A model generated the notes under the pieces. It did no database searches. It was not told where the DNA came from and saw only the letters and a program-made list of their open reading frames with translations. From contig NZ_JADBEG010000001.1 of the NCBI RefSeq assembly GCF_014873755.1, positions 1,490,501-1,554,500 on the forward strand: DNA of 64,000 nucleotides, read 5' to 3'. Positions 1 through 29,798 of the stretch are shown here, one piece after another; within the stretch, counting starts at the first letter, position 1; every line of letters starts with the position of its first letter. The stretch comes from Amycolatopsis lexingtonensis. Lineage in GTDB: Bacteria > Actinomycetota > Actinomycetes > Mycobacteriales > Pseudonocardiaceae. A program made the translations under genes and the position numbers.

Positions 1-1
1 C

Positions 2-796
2 GGCGACGCGGTCCCGGACGGCCTCGGCGGCGTCGTCGTGCAGCAGAGCACGGAGGACGCCGACGCGGAGGTCTGGAACCTGGTGTATTCCGACCCGTCG
101 GCGGCCCCGCTGCTGGACTCCGGGCGGCTGGCGTTCGAGCTGAAGGTGGGGCAGGGCGCGAAGCCGGGGCTGGGCGGGATGACGCTGGTTTCGCCTTCGG
201 CCGCCGCTTCGCTGGCTTCGGCTTATTCGGTGGATTTCTCCTTGGGTTCGCGGGTGCTGCGGAGCAGCTCGCCCGGGACGTTCACGCCGGAGATCCTGCG
301 GCAGCAAATCCGCTTGATGCGCAACAACTTCCCGCGCGCCGGCGTGTGGGTGAAGCTCCCGCCCGGCCGTGATGTCGCTTCGGCGGCCGCGGTGGCGTGG
401 GAGGCGGGAGCGGACGCGGTGACGGTCGACGGGGCCGAAGGCGGGTCGGGGTGGGCGCCGTTGTCGTTCGCTTCGGTCGGGCTGCCGTTGGGTGAGTGCT
501 TGACGCGCATCGGTACCCCGGCGGGGTGCCTGCTGGCTTCGGGCCGGATGTGGGAAGGCACGCGGGTGGCGAAGGTCCTGGCTCTGGGCGCCCGCGCGGC
601 GGGCCTCGGGCGGGCGGCATTGCTGGCGGTGGACACGGATCCGGTGTCCGGGCTGGTGCGGTTCGCAGAGGCGCTGGCTTTGGAGCTGCGGCTGCTGCTG
701 AGCGCGCTGGGTCAGTACCAGGCGGACGCGCTGACGCCGGAGGACGTGTGGTTCCCGGGCACGCCGGAGCCGGTTCGCGAGCAGGTGCTGTCATGA
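2..796 (+). CDS. Glutamate synthase-like FMN-binding protein, C-terminal part (5' end outside window)
   Basis: The reading frame is already open at base 2, so the gene begins upstream and the first GTG at 38 is probably internal. The visible 264 residues match the (beta/alpha)8 FMN domain of large-subunit glutamate synthases: a QGAKPGLGG loop, the ADAVTVDGAEGGSG loop, and an ALGARAAGLGRAAL strand-helix near the end. In that family the domain binds FMN and passes electrons to 2-iminoglutarate made with glutamine-derived ammonia. Whether the [3Fe-4S] and amidotransferase parts exist cannot be seen. It reads toward the NRPS genes and is separated from the MFS gene by a palindromic repeat. A role in supplying amino donors to the peptide pathway is inference; it could be a stand-alone GltB-like oxidoreductase. 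Confidence 0.75.
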   Translation, partial: GDAVPDGLGGVVVQQSTEDADAEVWNLVYSDPSAAPLLDSGRLAFELKVGQGAKPGLGGMTLVSPSAAASLASAYSVDFSLGSRVLRSSSPGTFTPEILRQQIRLMRNNFPRAGVWVKLPPGRDVASAAAVAWEAGADAVTVDGAEGGSGWAPLSFASVGLPLGECLTRIGTPAGCLLASGRMWEGTRVAKVLALGARAAGLGRAALLAVDTDPVSGLVRFAEALALELRLLLSALGQYQADALTPEDVWFPGTPEPVREQVLS

Positions 797-831
797 CGCG
801 CCGATTCGCCGGCCGTTGCGCCGGTTCGAAG

Positions 832-884
832 GTCTTGAATGAGTCATTCAGGACCTCCGAAGACCTGAATGAGTCATTCAAGAC
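832..884. repeat. 53 bp double-palindrome repeat, copy R1
   Basis: GTCT, then TGAATGAGTCATTCA, a 15-base centre, a second TGAATGAGTCATTCA, then AGAC. Each 15-mer is a 7-1-7 palindrome and the whole unit is a larger inverted repeat. It lies between co-directional genes (glutamate-synthase-like and MFS). Five more copies occur in the window. Confidence 0.93.
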
Positions 885-914
885 GTCGGGCGCGCCGGCG
901 ATCGGCGGCGCGTC

Positions 915-2240
915 ATGACCGCGGTCGACGAGCCCCGCGCCGCGGCGGTGGGTGACGTGGCCCGCGCTGGGGTGGCCGATCCGAGCAGTGTGGCCGCCGG
1001 GCCGGGCAGCGCGGCGCCTGAAGCGAGCGCGAGCCACGTGGGCAAAGCCCTGCCTGCTCCCTTCCTCGGCCTCGTCCTCGCCATGGGACTGTCCTCCTTC
1101 GGCGACGCGGTCTGGCTCATCGCTCTCTCCATCACCCTCGTCGGCACCGCCGGTCCCGCCCTCGCCGGCCTGGTCCTCGCCCTCGGCTCCCTCCCCAAAG
1201 TCCTCACCCTCCTGGTCGGCGGCGCAGTAGCCGACCGGACCGGGCCGCGGCGCGTCCTCATCACCACCGATCTCATCCGCGCCGGTGCCATGCTCGGCGG
1301 GGCCGCCGCCGTCCTGGTGGTCGGGCCCGACGTTCCGCTGCTCGCCGGGCTGATCGTCGTCATGGCCGTCGCCAGTGCCTTCTTCATCCCGGCCTCCGAC
1401 GCCCTGCGCCCGAACCTCCTGCCGCCCGAGCACCTCGTGCGGGGGAACGCCGTCTACCTCGCCGCCGTGCGTGGGGGGCAGGCTGCCGGTGGGGCGCTCG
1501 GGTCGTGGCTGGCCGGGCTCGGGGGGCTGGTCACCGTCGCCGCCGTCAACGGGGTCAGCTTCCTCGTCTCCGCGCTCGCCGCCGGGAACACCAAGACGCT
1601 GACCAGCAAAGAACCGCGTGAACGCGTCAAGCTCCGGCAGCTGGGCAAGGAAATAGCCGAAGGCGCGCGGTACGTCGCGAGAAGGCCCGCGCTGCGGACC
1701 GCCATGATCGTCACCGGGCTGCTCGAACTCAGCGGGGCCGGGCCGATCAACCTCGGGCTCGTCCTGCTGGGCGGGAACCAGGGCGCGGGCTGGCTGCTCA
1801 CCGCCATGACGCTCGGCGCGTCCCTCGCCTTCGTCGTCTCGGTCAAGTGGCCGCCGCGGGAGAAGGCCGGGCGGCTCGCCACCGCCGGGCTCGCCGCCCA
1901 GGTCGGCTGCCTGGCCCTGCTGGCCACCGGGAACCTCGCCGTCGGCATCGCCGCCTTCTTCGCACTCGGGCTGGTCGCCGGGCTGACCGCGCTGGTGCTC
2001 GTCAGCCTCGCCCAGCGGTGGTCGGCGCCGGAGATGCGCGGGCGCGTGATGTCGATCCTCGCGCTCTTCACCCTCGCCGCCACCCCGATCGGCAACCTGT
2101 TGATCGGCGTCCTGGTCGAGGCGCTCGGCGTCCCGCTGACCATGTTCGCCCACGCCGCGGTCGCGCTCGTCGCGCTCGCCCTGCTCGTCGCCACCCCGGC
2201 ACTCGGCCGGGCCGCCCTCACAGAGGAGAAGAAATCATGA
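915..2240 (+). CDS. MFS transporter, probable peptide exporter
   Basis: The 441-residue protein has a polar N-terminus of about 45 residues followed by roughly 10-12 hydrophobic segments. The loop [10 protein letters not shown] (about residues 106-115) matches the MFS signature between TM2 and TM3. It resembles the EntS/MFS_3 group of siderophore and drug exporters. The stop codon overlaps the start of the mbtH-like gene (ATGA), so the two are probably translationally coupled and in one operon with the NRPS genes. Export or self-resistance for the peptide product is the likely role, inferred from position. The start at 915 has no strong ribosome site; a start further in would remove only the polar leader. 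Confidence 0.85.
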   Translation: MTAVDEPRAAAVGDVARAGVADPSSVAAGPGSAAPEASASHVGKALPAPFLGLVLAMGLSSFGDAVWLIALSITLVGTAGPALAGLVLALGSLPKVLTLLVGGAVADRTGPRRVLITTDLIRAGAMLGGAAAVLVVGPDVPLLAGLIVVMAVASAFFIPASDALRPNLLPPEHLVRGNAVYLAAVRGGQAAGGALGSWLAGLGGLVTVAAVNGVSFLVSALAAGNTKTLTSKEPRERVKLRQLGKEIAEGARYVARRPALRTAMIVTGLLELSGAGPINLGLVLLGGNQGAGWLLTAMTLGASLAFVVSVKWPPREKAGRLATAGLAAQVGCLALLATGNLAVGIAAFFALGLVAGLTALVLVSLAQRWSAPEMRGRVMSILALFTLAATPIGNLLIGVLVEALGVPLTMFAHAAVALVALALLVATPALGRAALTEEKKS

Positions 2241-2443
2241 GCAACCCCTTCGAAGACGAGAACGGCACCTTCCTCGTCCTGGTCAACGACGAGAACCAGC
2301 ACTCGCTCTGGCCGTCCACTGTGGACGTCCCGGCCGGCTGGCGGACCGTGCACGGCGAGGACACCCGCGCCGCGTGCCTGGAGTACGTCGAGAAGAACTG
2401 GACCGACCTGCGCCCGGCGAGCCTCGTCGCCGCGATGCGCTGA
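2237..2443 (+). CDS. MbtH-like NRPS chaperone
   Basis: A 68-residue protein, the usual length for the family. It shows the conserved [10 protein letters not shown] stretch, PAGW, and WTDLRPASL at the end, including the invariant Trp residues. MbtH proteins bind adenylation domains and are often needed for their folding or activity. It overlaps the exporter gene by four bases and lies about 40 bp before the first NRPS gene. A GAGGAGAAG ribosome site sits just upstream. The partner is presumably one or more adenylation domains of the two NRPSs that follow. Confidence 0.95.
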   Translation: MSNPFEDENGTFLVLVNDENQHSLWPSTVDVPAGWRTVHGEDTRAACLEYVEKNWTDLRPASLVAAMR

Positions 2444-2483
2444 CCCTTCCCCGCCGGCAGTGAACGAACTGGAGCTGATCACC

Positions 2484-22504
<20,021 letters not shown>

Positions 22505-22508
<4 letters not shown>

Positions 22509-25500
22509 CCACGTTCGACATCCGCCCCGGCGCGGACGCCGACGCCGAGCGCGCCGCGCGGCTGCGGGCCGCGGTGCTCGCGAAGCGGTTGCGCGGCCGG
22601 GCCGCCACGCCGGCCCGGGCGTTCGGCCGGGCCGATCGCGGCGCCCCGCTGCCGCTGTCGGCCGGGCAGCAGCGGCTGTGGTTCCTGGACCGGCTCGACC
22701 CGGACAGCGCCGAGTACGCCGTGCCGCTCCTGCTCCGGCTGGAAGGCGCCCTCGACGTCGAGGCGCTCCGGCGGTCGCTCGACGCCTTGGTGGCGCGGCA
22801 CGAGATCCTGCGCACGACCTACACCGCGGAGGACAACCGGCCGCGCCAGGTGATCGGGGCGCCGGCCCCGGTCGACCTCCCGGTGGTCGAAGGCGACCTG
22901 GACGCGGTGCTGACCGACTACGTCAGCCGTCCCTTCGACCTGGCCACCGGCCCGGTGTTCCGGGCGCTGCTGGTCCGCGAGGCGCCCGAGCGGCACGTCC
23001 TGGCGCTGAACGTGCACCACATCGCCTGCGACGGCTGGTCCCTGCCGATCCTGATGGACGACCTGCGCAAGCTCTACACCGGCACCGAGCTGCCCCGGGT
23101 CGAACTGTCCTATGCGGACTTCGCCGTCTGGGAACAGTCCCGGGTGGACGCCCACACGGCCGACCTCGCGTACTGGAAGGAGCGGCTCGCCGGGCTGGAA
23201 ACCCTGGAGCTGCCCGCGGATCGCCCGCGGCCGGCCCAGCGCGACCACCACGGCGCCTCGGTCCGCTTCACCATCCCCGCGGCCGCCGCCGAAGCGGTAC
23301 TGAATCAGGGAAAGCAGACGGGCGCGACGCCGTTCGTGACGCTGCTCGCCGCCGCGTACGTCGTGCTCGGGCGGCACACCGGGCGCGAGGACATCGCCGT
23401 CGGCACCCCGGTCGCCGGGCGCGGCCGGGCCGAGCTGGAGCACATGGTCGGGTTCTTCGTGAACACCGTCGTCGCCCGCGGCGACCTCTCCGGCGACCCG
23501 GACTTCGCCGCCCTCGCCGACCGCGTCCGGGTGGCCCGGCTGGCCGACCAGGCGCACGAGGACCTGCCGTTCGAGCGGCTGGTCAAGGAGCTGGCGCCGG
23601 AGCGCGACCTCGCGCACACCCCGGTCGTCCAGGTCATGTTCGCCGTCTACGACTCCTCGACCGGTTCGCCGGACCTGGGCGGGCTGAAGGTGTCGCCGGT
23701 GGACCTCCCGTCGACGACGGCGAAGTTCGACCTGATGATCTCCTTCGTCCGCCAGGCGGACGGGTCCGTGGCGGGCGTGCTGGAGTACGCGACCGCGCTG
23801 TTCGACGAGGTCCGGATGGTGCGGATGGGCGAGCACTTCGTCCGGCTGTTCACGGAGCTGGCCGCCCGCCCCGGCGCCCGGCTGTCCGAAGTGGACATCC
23901 TCGGCGCGGACGAGCGCGAGCTGCTGCTCCGGACGTGGAACGACACCGCCGAGCCCTACCTGCGCGGGACCGTGCACGGCCGGATCGCCGCGCAGGCCGC
24001 GTCCACTCCGGACGCGATCGCCGTCCGGTGTGGACGGATCGAGCTGACCTACGCCGAGCTGGAGGACCGCGCCACCCGGCTGGCCCAGCGGCTGCGCGCC
24101 CACGGCGTCGGCGTCGAGACCCCGGTCGGCGTGCTCTGCGAACGCGGCCCGCTGCTCCTGCCGGTCCTGCTGGCCATCCTCAAGACCGGCGGCCACTACA
24201 TCCCGCTCGACCCGGCCTACCCGCAGGACCGCAAGGAGTACATGCTCCGCCAGGCCGGCGCCCGCGTCCTCGTCACCACCCGCCGGTACGCCGGCACGGA
24301 CCTCGGCGACGTCGTCGTGCTGGCCGACGAGCCGGTCGCCGACGACCCGGTGCCGTGGCGGGACCCGGTCGTCGACCCGGAGAACCTGGCCTACGTCATC
24401 TACACCTCCGGCTCGACCGGCCGCCCGAAGGGCGTGATGATCAGCCACCGCGGGGTGCTGCACTACCTGGACTGGTGCCGCCAGGCCTACCGCGCCGACG
24501 AGGGCGACGGCGCCCCGGTGCACTCGTCGCTGGCCTTCGACCTCACCGTCACCGGGCTGTTCCTGCCGCTGCTGTGCGGCACGACGGTGACACTGGTGCC
24601 GGAGGACGAGCACCCGGTGGCGGGCCTCGCGGACGTGCTTTCGAGCGGGCGCAAGTTCAGCTTCGTCAAGCTCACCCCGGCCCACCTCGAACCGCTGCGC
24701 CGCTGCCTCGCGCCGGAAGCGGCCGGAGCCGCCGCGCACCTGGTCGTCGGCGGCGAGCAGCTCACCGCGGAAGCACTGGAGTTCTGGCGGGAGAACGCTC
24801 CCGAAGTCGGGGTGGCCAACGAGTACGGCCACACCGAGACGTCGGTGGCGAACGTGATCAACCTGCTGCCCGCCGCCGAGTGCGTGACCACGCCGATCTC
24901 GGTCGGGCGCCCGATCTGGAACACCGAGGTCTACCTCCTCGACGAGCACCTGCGGCCGGTCCCGGTCGGCGTCACCGGCGAGCTGTACGCCGGTGGTGCC
25001 GGAGTCGCCCGCGGCTTCGCCGGCAACCCCGGCCTGACCGCGGCCAAGTACGTGGCCAACCCGTTCGGCCCCGGCCGCCTCTACCGCAGCGGCGACCTGG
25101 CCCGCTACTTGCCGGACGGGCGCCTGGAGTTCGTCGGCCGCACCGACCACCAGGTCAAGGTGCGCGGCTACCGGATCGAGCTGGGCGAGATCGAGGCCGC
25201 GCTGGTCGGCGGCCCCGGCGTCACGGAGGCGGTCACGGTGGTCCGCGACGGCGCCCTCGCCGGGTACGTCGCACCATCCACTGTGGACGCCGACGCGCTG
25301 CGGGCGCACCTGTCCGAGCGGCTGCCGGAGTACATGGTCCCGGCGACACTGACCACTTTAGACACCCTGCCGCTGACGTCGAACGGCAAGATCGACCGGG
25401 TCGCCCTGCCCGCACCGGACGCGGCGCCGGTCTCGACGTCCGGCGTGCTCCCGCGCGACGAACTCGAGATGGCCCTCGCCAAGCTGTGGGAGGACCTGCT

Positions 25501-26485
25501 GGGCCGCCGCGTCGGCGTCACGGACGGCTTCTTCGACGTCGGTGGCCACTCGCTGCTGGCCGTCGTGCTGGTCGACCGGATCAAGGCCGAGCTGGGCGCG
25601 ACCGTCGGCCTGGCCGAGGTGTTCCGCGCCCCGACGATCCGGGCGCTGGCCGACCTCATCCGCGCCGGGGACCACGGCGGGGGACTGGTCGTGCCCCTCT
25701 CGCCCGGCCGCGCCGGCGTCGCGCCGCTGTTCCTGCTGCCGCCGACCGCCGGGAGCCCGTTCCCGTACCTGCAGCTCGTGGCCGAACTGGACCCGGCGCT
25801 GCCGGTGTTCGGCTTGCAGGCGCCCGGTTTCGCGCCCGGTGAGGACCCGGTACACACCATCGAGGAGCTGGCCGCGGCCTTCGTCGCCGACCTCCTGCCG
25901 GTGGTGGGGGACCGGCCGATCCGCCTCGCGGGCTGGTCGCAGGGCGGCTCGGTGGCGTTCGAAATGGCCGCCCAGCTGGAAAAAGCGGGCCGGGCCGTCG
26001 AGCACCTGTGCGTCATCGACGCGACCGTCCTCGGCGTCGACGACTACGGCAACCCCCTGCCGGAGGTCGACACCAGCGATCCCCTGGCGTGGTTCGGCGA
26101 GGCCGTGCTGAAGCTGGCGCCGGGCGCCGTCGACACCCTGGACGAGATGCTCGCCGAGGCCCGGGACCGCGGGATGGTCTCCGAAGTCGCGGGCAACGCG
26201 GTCGTCGAGCAGATGGCGCGGGTCTACCTCGCGGGCAAGGACGCCGTCGAGGCCTACCGCTGCCGGGCGGTCGTCGACACCGGGATCCACCTCATCACCT
26301 CCACCGGCACCCACCCGGTGAAGGGCCGCCCGGAGGTGCGGCCGGAGAGCTGGCGCGCCCGCACGCGCGGCGAGCTCACGGTGACGCCGGTTTCGGGCCA
26401 CCACTGGGACATGGTCGAGCCGCCGCACGTGGCGGAGCTGGCCCGGGCCGTGCTGGCCGGGCTCGCCGTGACCGCCGACGAGTGA
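22505..26485 (+). CDS. Terminal NRPS module, C-A-T-TE
   Basis: A 1,326-residue protein starting at the ATGA overlap with the previous NRPS. A charged N-terminal helix rich in Arg/Ala (about residues 12-35) may be the docking partner of the upstream C-terminus. C domain from about residue 50 with HHIACDGW; A domain about 490-1000 with [11 protein letters not shown] and specificity code read as DLTKVGEVA, which fits Asn (Asp pockets usually have GHIG); T domain with GGHSLLAV near residue 1015; thioesterase from about 1060 with the nucleophile motif GWSQGG (Ser about 1145) and a late GHHWD that can supply the catalytic His. It adds the eighth residue and releases the peptide by hydrolysis or cyclisation; the sequence does not show which. 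Confidence 0.95.
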
Positions 26486-26496
26486 AGGAGAACGCC

Positions 26497-27420
26497 ATGA
26501 CCGAAGACCTCGCGGTCGCCGCACCGGCCCCCGCCACCGTCACCGACCCGCGCGCCGGCAGCTTCCGCGTCGACGCCCATCACGGCGAGATCCTGCAAGG
26601 GGTGTTCGCGACCGGCGGCCGGCTGCGCCGTGGCCTGGTCACCCTGCCGTGCCCGCTCTACAGCACCCGCGCCACCTTCCTGCCCACCGAGGACAGCGGC
26701 ACGACCGTGCGGCCCGCGTGGCGCACCAAGGCCCGCCGCGCCGCCGACCTCACCCTGGCCCGGCTCGGCCACCCGGTGCCGGGCGGGCTCCTCGACATCA
26801 CCAGCGACATCCCGTTGTGTCGCGGCTTCGGCTCCTCGACGGCGGACGTGACGTCGGCGATCGGCGCGGTCCTCGCCGCGACCGGCCGCCGGCTCACGGC
26901 CGCCGAGGTCGGCGCGCTGGCCGTCGAAGCCGAAACCGCGTCCGACTCGCTCATGTACGGCGGCCGGGCCGTGGTCTTCGCCCATCGCGAAGGCGAGCCG
27001 ATCGAAGACCTCGGCGAGCTGATGCCGCTGGCCGTCCTGGGGTTCGGCACCAGCCCGGGCGGCCGCGGCGTCGACACCCTGGAACTCACGCCCGCGCGCT
27101 ACACGTCGTGGGAGATCGAGGCGTTCCGCCCGCTGCGTGGCCTGCTCCGGCGGGCCATCGCCGACGGGGACGCGGGCCTGCTCGGCCGCGTCGCCACCGC
27201 CAGCACCCTGCTCAACCAGCGCCACCTGCCCGTCCCCGGACTGGACGACATCCTCGCCGTCGCCCGCGCCGCCGGGGCCACCGGCGTGCAGGTCGCCCAC
27301 AGCGGCGACGTCGCCGGGCTGATCTTCGACGCGACCGACCCCGAAACCCCGGCGCGGCTGGAGTTCGCCGCGGCGCGGCTCGACGTGACCGAAACCTGGC
27401 AGTTCGAAACCGAGAGGTGA
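26497..27420 (+). CDS. GHMP-family kinase, probable L-threonine kinase
   Basis: A 307-residue protein with the HGEILQG motif near its start and the ATP loop CRGFGSSTADV at about residues 108-118. This pattern is shared with PduX-type L-threonine kinases, which make O-phospho-L-threonine. AAGGAG precedes the ATG at 26497, 11 bp after the NRPS stop. Next to a cysteine-synthase-like enzyme and an argininosuccinate-lyase-like enzyme, it would activate threonine for replacement of its beta-hydroxyl, giving 2,3-diaminobutyrate for the NRPS. The cobalamin role of PduX is unlikely in this context. Homoserine or another hydroxy amino acid as substrate cannot be excluded. Confidence 0.82.
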   Translation: MTEDLAVAAPAPATVTDPRAGSFRVDAHHGEILQGVFATGGRLRRGLVTLPCPLYSTRATFLPTEDSGTTVRPAWRTKARRAADLTLARLGHPVPGGLLDITSDIPLCRGFGSSTADVTSAIGAVLAATGRRLTAAEVGALAVEAETASDSLMYGGRAVVFAHREGEPIEDLGELMPLAVLGFGTSPGGRGVDTLELTPARYTSWEIEAFRPLRGLLRRAIADGDAGLLGRVATASTLLNQRHLPVPGLDDILAVARAAGATGVQVAHSGDVAGLIFDATDPETPARLEFAAARLDVTETWQFETER

Positions 27421-27425
27421 GTCCG

Positions 27426-28451
27426 ATGACCCTTGCCGCACCCGCTGTCAGCCGGTCCGTCGTGGAGGCGACCGAGCTGCCCCGGATCATCCGCGTCCGG
27501 CCCAACTTCCACGTCGCCGCCTTCGGCCTGATGAAGCTGCTGCCCGCCCGGTTCATGCTCGACCGCGCCGAAGAACGCGGCGAAGTCGGCCCGGGCACGA
27601 CCGTGCTCGAGACGTCGTCGGGCACCTTCGGCCTCGGCCTCGCCATGGTCTGCCGGCTGCGCGGCTACCCGCTCACGATCGTCGGCGACCCGGCGATCGA
27701 CGCACCGCTCAAGCGCCGGCTCGAACACCTCGGCGCCCGCGTCGAGATCTGCCCGGAGCCCAGCCCGGTCGGCGGGTACCAGCGCGCGCGGCTGGACCGG
27801 CTCGAGGAACTGCGCGCGGAGTACCCCAACCACTGGGTACCCGGCCAGTACAGCAATCCCGACAACCCGCGGTCCTACGCGCTGGTGGCCGAGCAGCTCG
27901 CCGAGACGATCGGCGTGCCGGACTGCCTCGTCGGCGCGGTCGGCTCCGGCGGTTCGACGTCCGGCACGAGCTCCTTCCTGCGGATGCTCGTCCCGGAAAT
28001 GACGCTGATCGGCGTCGACACCCAGCGCAGCGCCATCTTCGGCCAGCCGGACGGGCCGCGCGTGCTGCGCGGGCTCGGCAACAGCCTGGTGCCGCCCAAC
28101 GTCGAGCACGGCAGCTACGACCAGGTGCACTGGATCGGCGCGGCCGAGGCGTTCGCCGCGACGCGGGAGCTGTACGCGCGCCACTGCCTGTTCATGGGCC
28201 CGACCAGCGGCGCGTCGTTCAAGGTGGCGGACTGGTTCGCGCGCCGGAACCCGGACGCCACCGTCGTCGCGCTGCTACCGGACGAGGGCTACCGATACCA
28301 GGACACCGTCTACTCCGACGAGTGGCTGCGCGCGCAGGGGCTGGCGCACGCGGGGGCGGCCGAGCCGTACGAAGTGCTCACGCCGACCGAGCCCGGCGGG
28401 TCGTGGACGTGGCTGAACTGGGGCCGGCGGTCGCTCGCCGACGCGTCGTGA
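27426..28451 (+). CDS. Cysteine synthase-like PLP enzyme (beta-replacement, diaminobutyrate route)
   Basis: A 341-residue fold-type II PLP protein. Lys37 in FGLMKLLPARF aligns with the PLP lysine of cysteine synthases and SbnA. ETSSGTFGLGLA (about residues 61-72) is the substrate loop and GSGGSTSG (about 173-180) the phosphate-binding loop. The usual NPxGSxKDR context around the lysine is strongly altered, as expected when the acceptor is an amine and the donor a phospho-amino acid rather than O-acetylserine. Likely reaction: O-phosphothreonine loses phosphate on the enzyme and the amino group of aspartate (or glutamate) adds to the beta carbon. It starts 6 bp after the kinase stop and overlaps the ATP-grasp start by one base. 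Confidence 0.8.
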   Translation: MTLAAPAVSRSVVEATELPRIIRVRPNFHVAAFGLMKLLPARFMLDRAEERGEVGPGTTVLETSSGTFGLGLAMVCRLRGYPLTIVGDPAIDAPLKRRLEHLGARVEICPEPSPVGGYQRARLDRLEELRAEYPNHWVPGQYSNPDNPRSYALVAEQLAETIGVPDCLVGAVGSGGSTSGTSSFLRMLVPEMTLIGVDTQRSAIFGQPDGPRVLRGLGNSLVPPNVEHGSYDQVHWIGAAEAFAATRELYARHCLFMGPTSGASFKVADWFARRNPDATVVALLPDEGYRYQDTVYSDEWLRAQGLAHAGAAEPYEVLTPTEPGGSWTWLNWGRRSLADAS

Positions 28452-29641
28452 TGCGCACGCTGCTGCTCGTCGAGAGCAACACGACCGGCACCGGGCGGCT
28501 GTTCGCGCGCCAGGCCCGCTCGCTGGGGTTCGAGCCGGTGCTGGCCGCGGCCGATCCGTCCCGGTACCCGTACGCGGCCGAGGACGGCGTCCGCGTCGTC
28601 CGGTGCGACACGGCGGACGCGTGCGCGGTGCTGGCTTCGGACGTCGGCGAACCCGCGGGCGTGACGACCAGCTCGGAGTACTTCATCCCGGTGGCGGCGC
28701 GGATCGCGGCGAAGCTGGGCCTGCCCGGACCGGATCCCCTCGCCGTGACGGAGTGCCGGAACAAGGCACACCAGCGGGCCGTGCTGGGGGCGCCGTGCAC
28801 GGTGGCGACGTCCGTGGAAGAGGCCGTCGCGGCGGCCGTCGAGTTCCCGGTCGTGCTGAAGCCGGCCGAGGGCTCGGGCAGCGTAGGCGTGCTGCGGTGC
28901 GAGACGCCGGAGGCGGTCGCGACGCAGGCGGCGGCACTGCTTTCGGTGACGCACAACGAACGCGGGCTGCCGGTGCCGGCGCAGGTGCTCGTGGAGCCGT
29001 ATGCGAGCGGGCCGGAGTACTCGGTGGAGCTGTTCGGCGACGTCGTGGTGGCGGTGGTCCGCAAGCACCTCGGCCCGGCGCCGTACTTCGTCGAGGTCGG
29101 CCACGACGTCCCGGCGGCGCTGCCGCCCGCGGACGAGACGGCGCTGATCGACACGGCCCGGGCGGCGGTGACCGCGCTGGGCCTGGGCTTCGGCGCCGCG
29201 CACGTCGAGATCCGCCTGACGCCGTCGGGCCCGCGGCTGATGGAGGTCAACCCGCGTCCGGCGGGCGGCATGATCCCGGAGCTGGTCCGCGCGGCGACCG
29301 GGGTCGACCTGGTGGCGGCGCAGGTTTCCGCCGTGCTGGGCCTGCCGCCGGACCTGCGGGCCTCCCGCCGGGCGTGCGCCTCGCTGCGGTTCCTCACCGC
29401 GACCTCGTCTTCGGTGGTGTCGGCGGGGGACGCGGCGGAGCGGGCGGCGGCCGTCCCGGGCGTGGCCGAAGCCCGGCTGTCCCGCCCCGACGGCACCGTG
29501 GTCCGCCCGGCGCGGGACTACCGCGACCGGGCCGGGCACGTCCTCGCCGTTTCCGACCGCCCCCGCGGCGCCCGTGCGGCGGCCGCGGCCGGCCTCGACC
29601 GCCTGCGTGCCGCCCTGATCCCGGAAGGCCCCCACCGATGA
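28451..29641 (+). CDS. ATP-grasp carboxylate-amine ligase
   Basis: A 396-residue protein with an N-terminal Rossmann-like part (LLLVESNTTGTG), a central ATP-grasp fold with VVLKPAEGSGSVGV (about residues 132-145), and a metal-binding strand RLMEVNPRPAGGM (about 262-274). These are hallmarks of the carbamoyl-phosphate-synthase-like ATP-grasp group that includes L-amino-acid ligases. The start overlaps the preceding stop (TGATG), so coupled translation is likely. The kinase, PLP enzyme and lyase would suffice for diaminobutyrate, so this enzyme is an extra. It could add a residue to the released peptide or to its free N-terminus, protect the producer by capping, or join an amine donor during diamino acid synthesis. 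Its substrate is not visible. Confidence 0.83.
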   Translation: MRTLLLVESNTTGTGRLFARQARSLGFEPVLAAADPSRYPYAAEDGVRVVRCDTADACAVLASDVGEPAGVTTSSEYFIPVAARIAAKLGLPGPDPLAVTECRNKAHQRAVLGAPCTVATSVEEAVAAAVEFPVVLKPAEGSGSVGVLRCETPEAVATQAAALLSVTHNERGLPVPAQVLVEPYASGPEYSVELFGDVVVAVVRKHLGPAPYFVEVGHDVPAALPPADETALIDTARAAVTALGLGFGAAHVEIRLTPSGPRLMEVNPRPAGGMIPELVRAATGVDLVAAQVSAVLGLPPDLRASRRACASLRFLTATSSSVVSAGDAAERAAAVPGVAEARLSRPDGTVVRPARDYRDRAGHVLAVSDRPRGARAAAAAGLDRLRAALIPEGPHR

Positions 29642-29697
29642 CCCTGCGGTTCCTCATCGCCACCGTCGCGCAGACCGCCGCGGTCCGCCCGCCGAGT

Positions 29698-29750
29698 GTC
29701 TTGAATGACTCATTCAGGTCACCGGAGGTCCTGAATGAGTCATTCAAGAC
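29698..29750. repeat. 53 bp double-palindrome repeat, copy R2 (inverted orientation)
   Basis: Same layout as R1. The 15-base centre, GGTCACCGGAGGTCC, is the exact reverse complement of the centre of R3, so this copy points the other way. It separates the ATP-grasp gene from the lyase gene. Confidence 0.93.
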
Positions 29751-29798
29751 CTCCGGGCCCGCCGAACCCCACCCGGAGACCCCGGAAGGAGCACCTCG

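Noticed and set aside
2237..2443. Longer frame through the mbtH-like gene starting at 1847
   Set aside because: The first part is a shadow of the MFS gene; the family length and ribosome site support the start at 2237.
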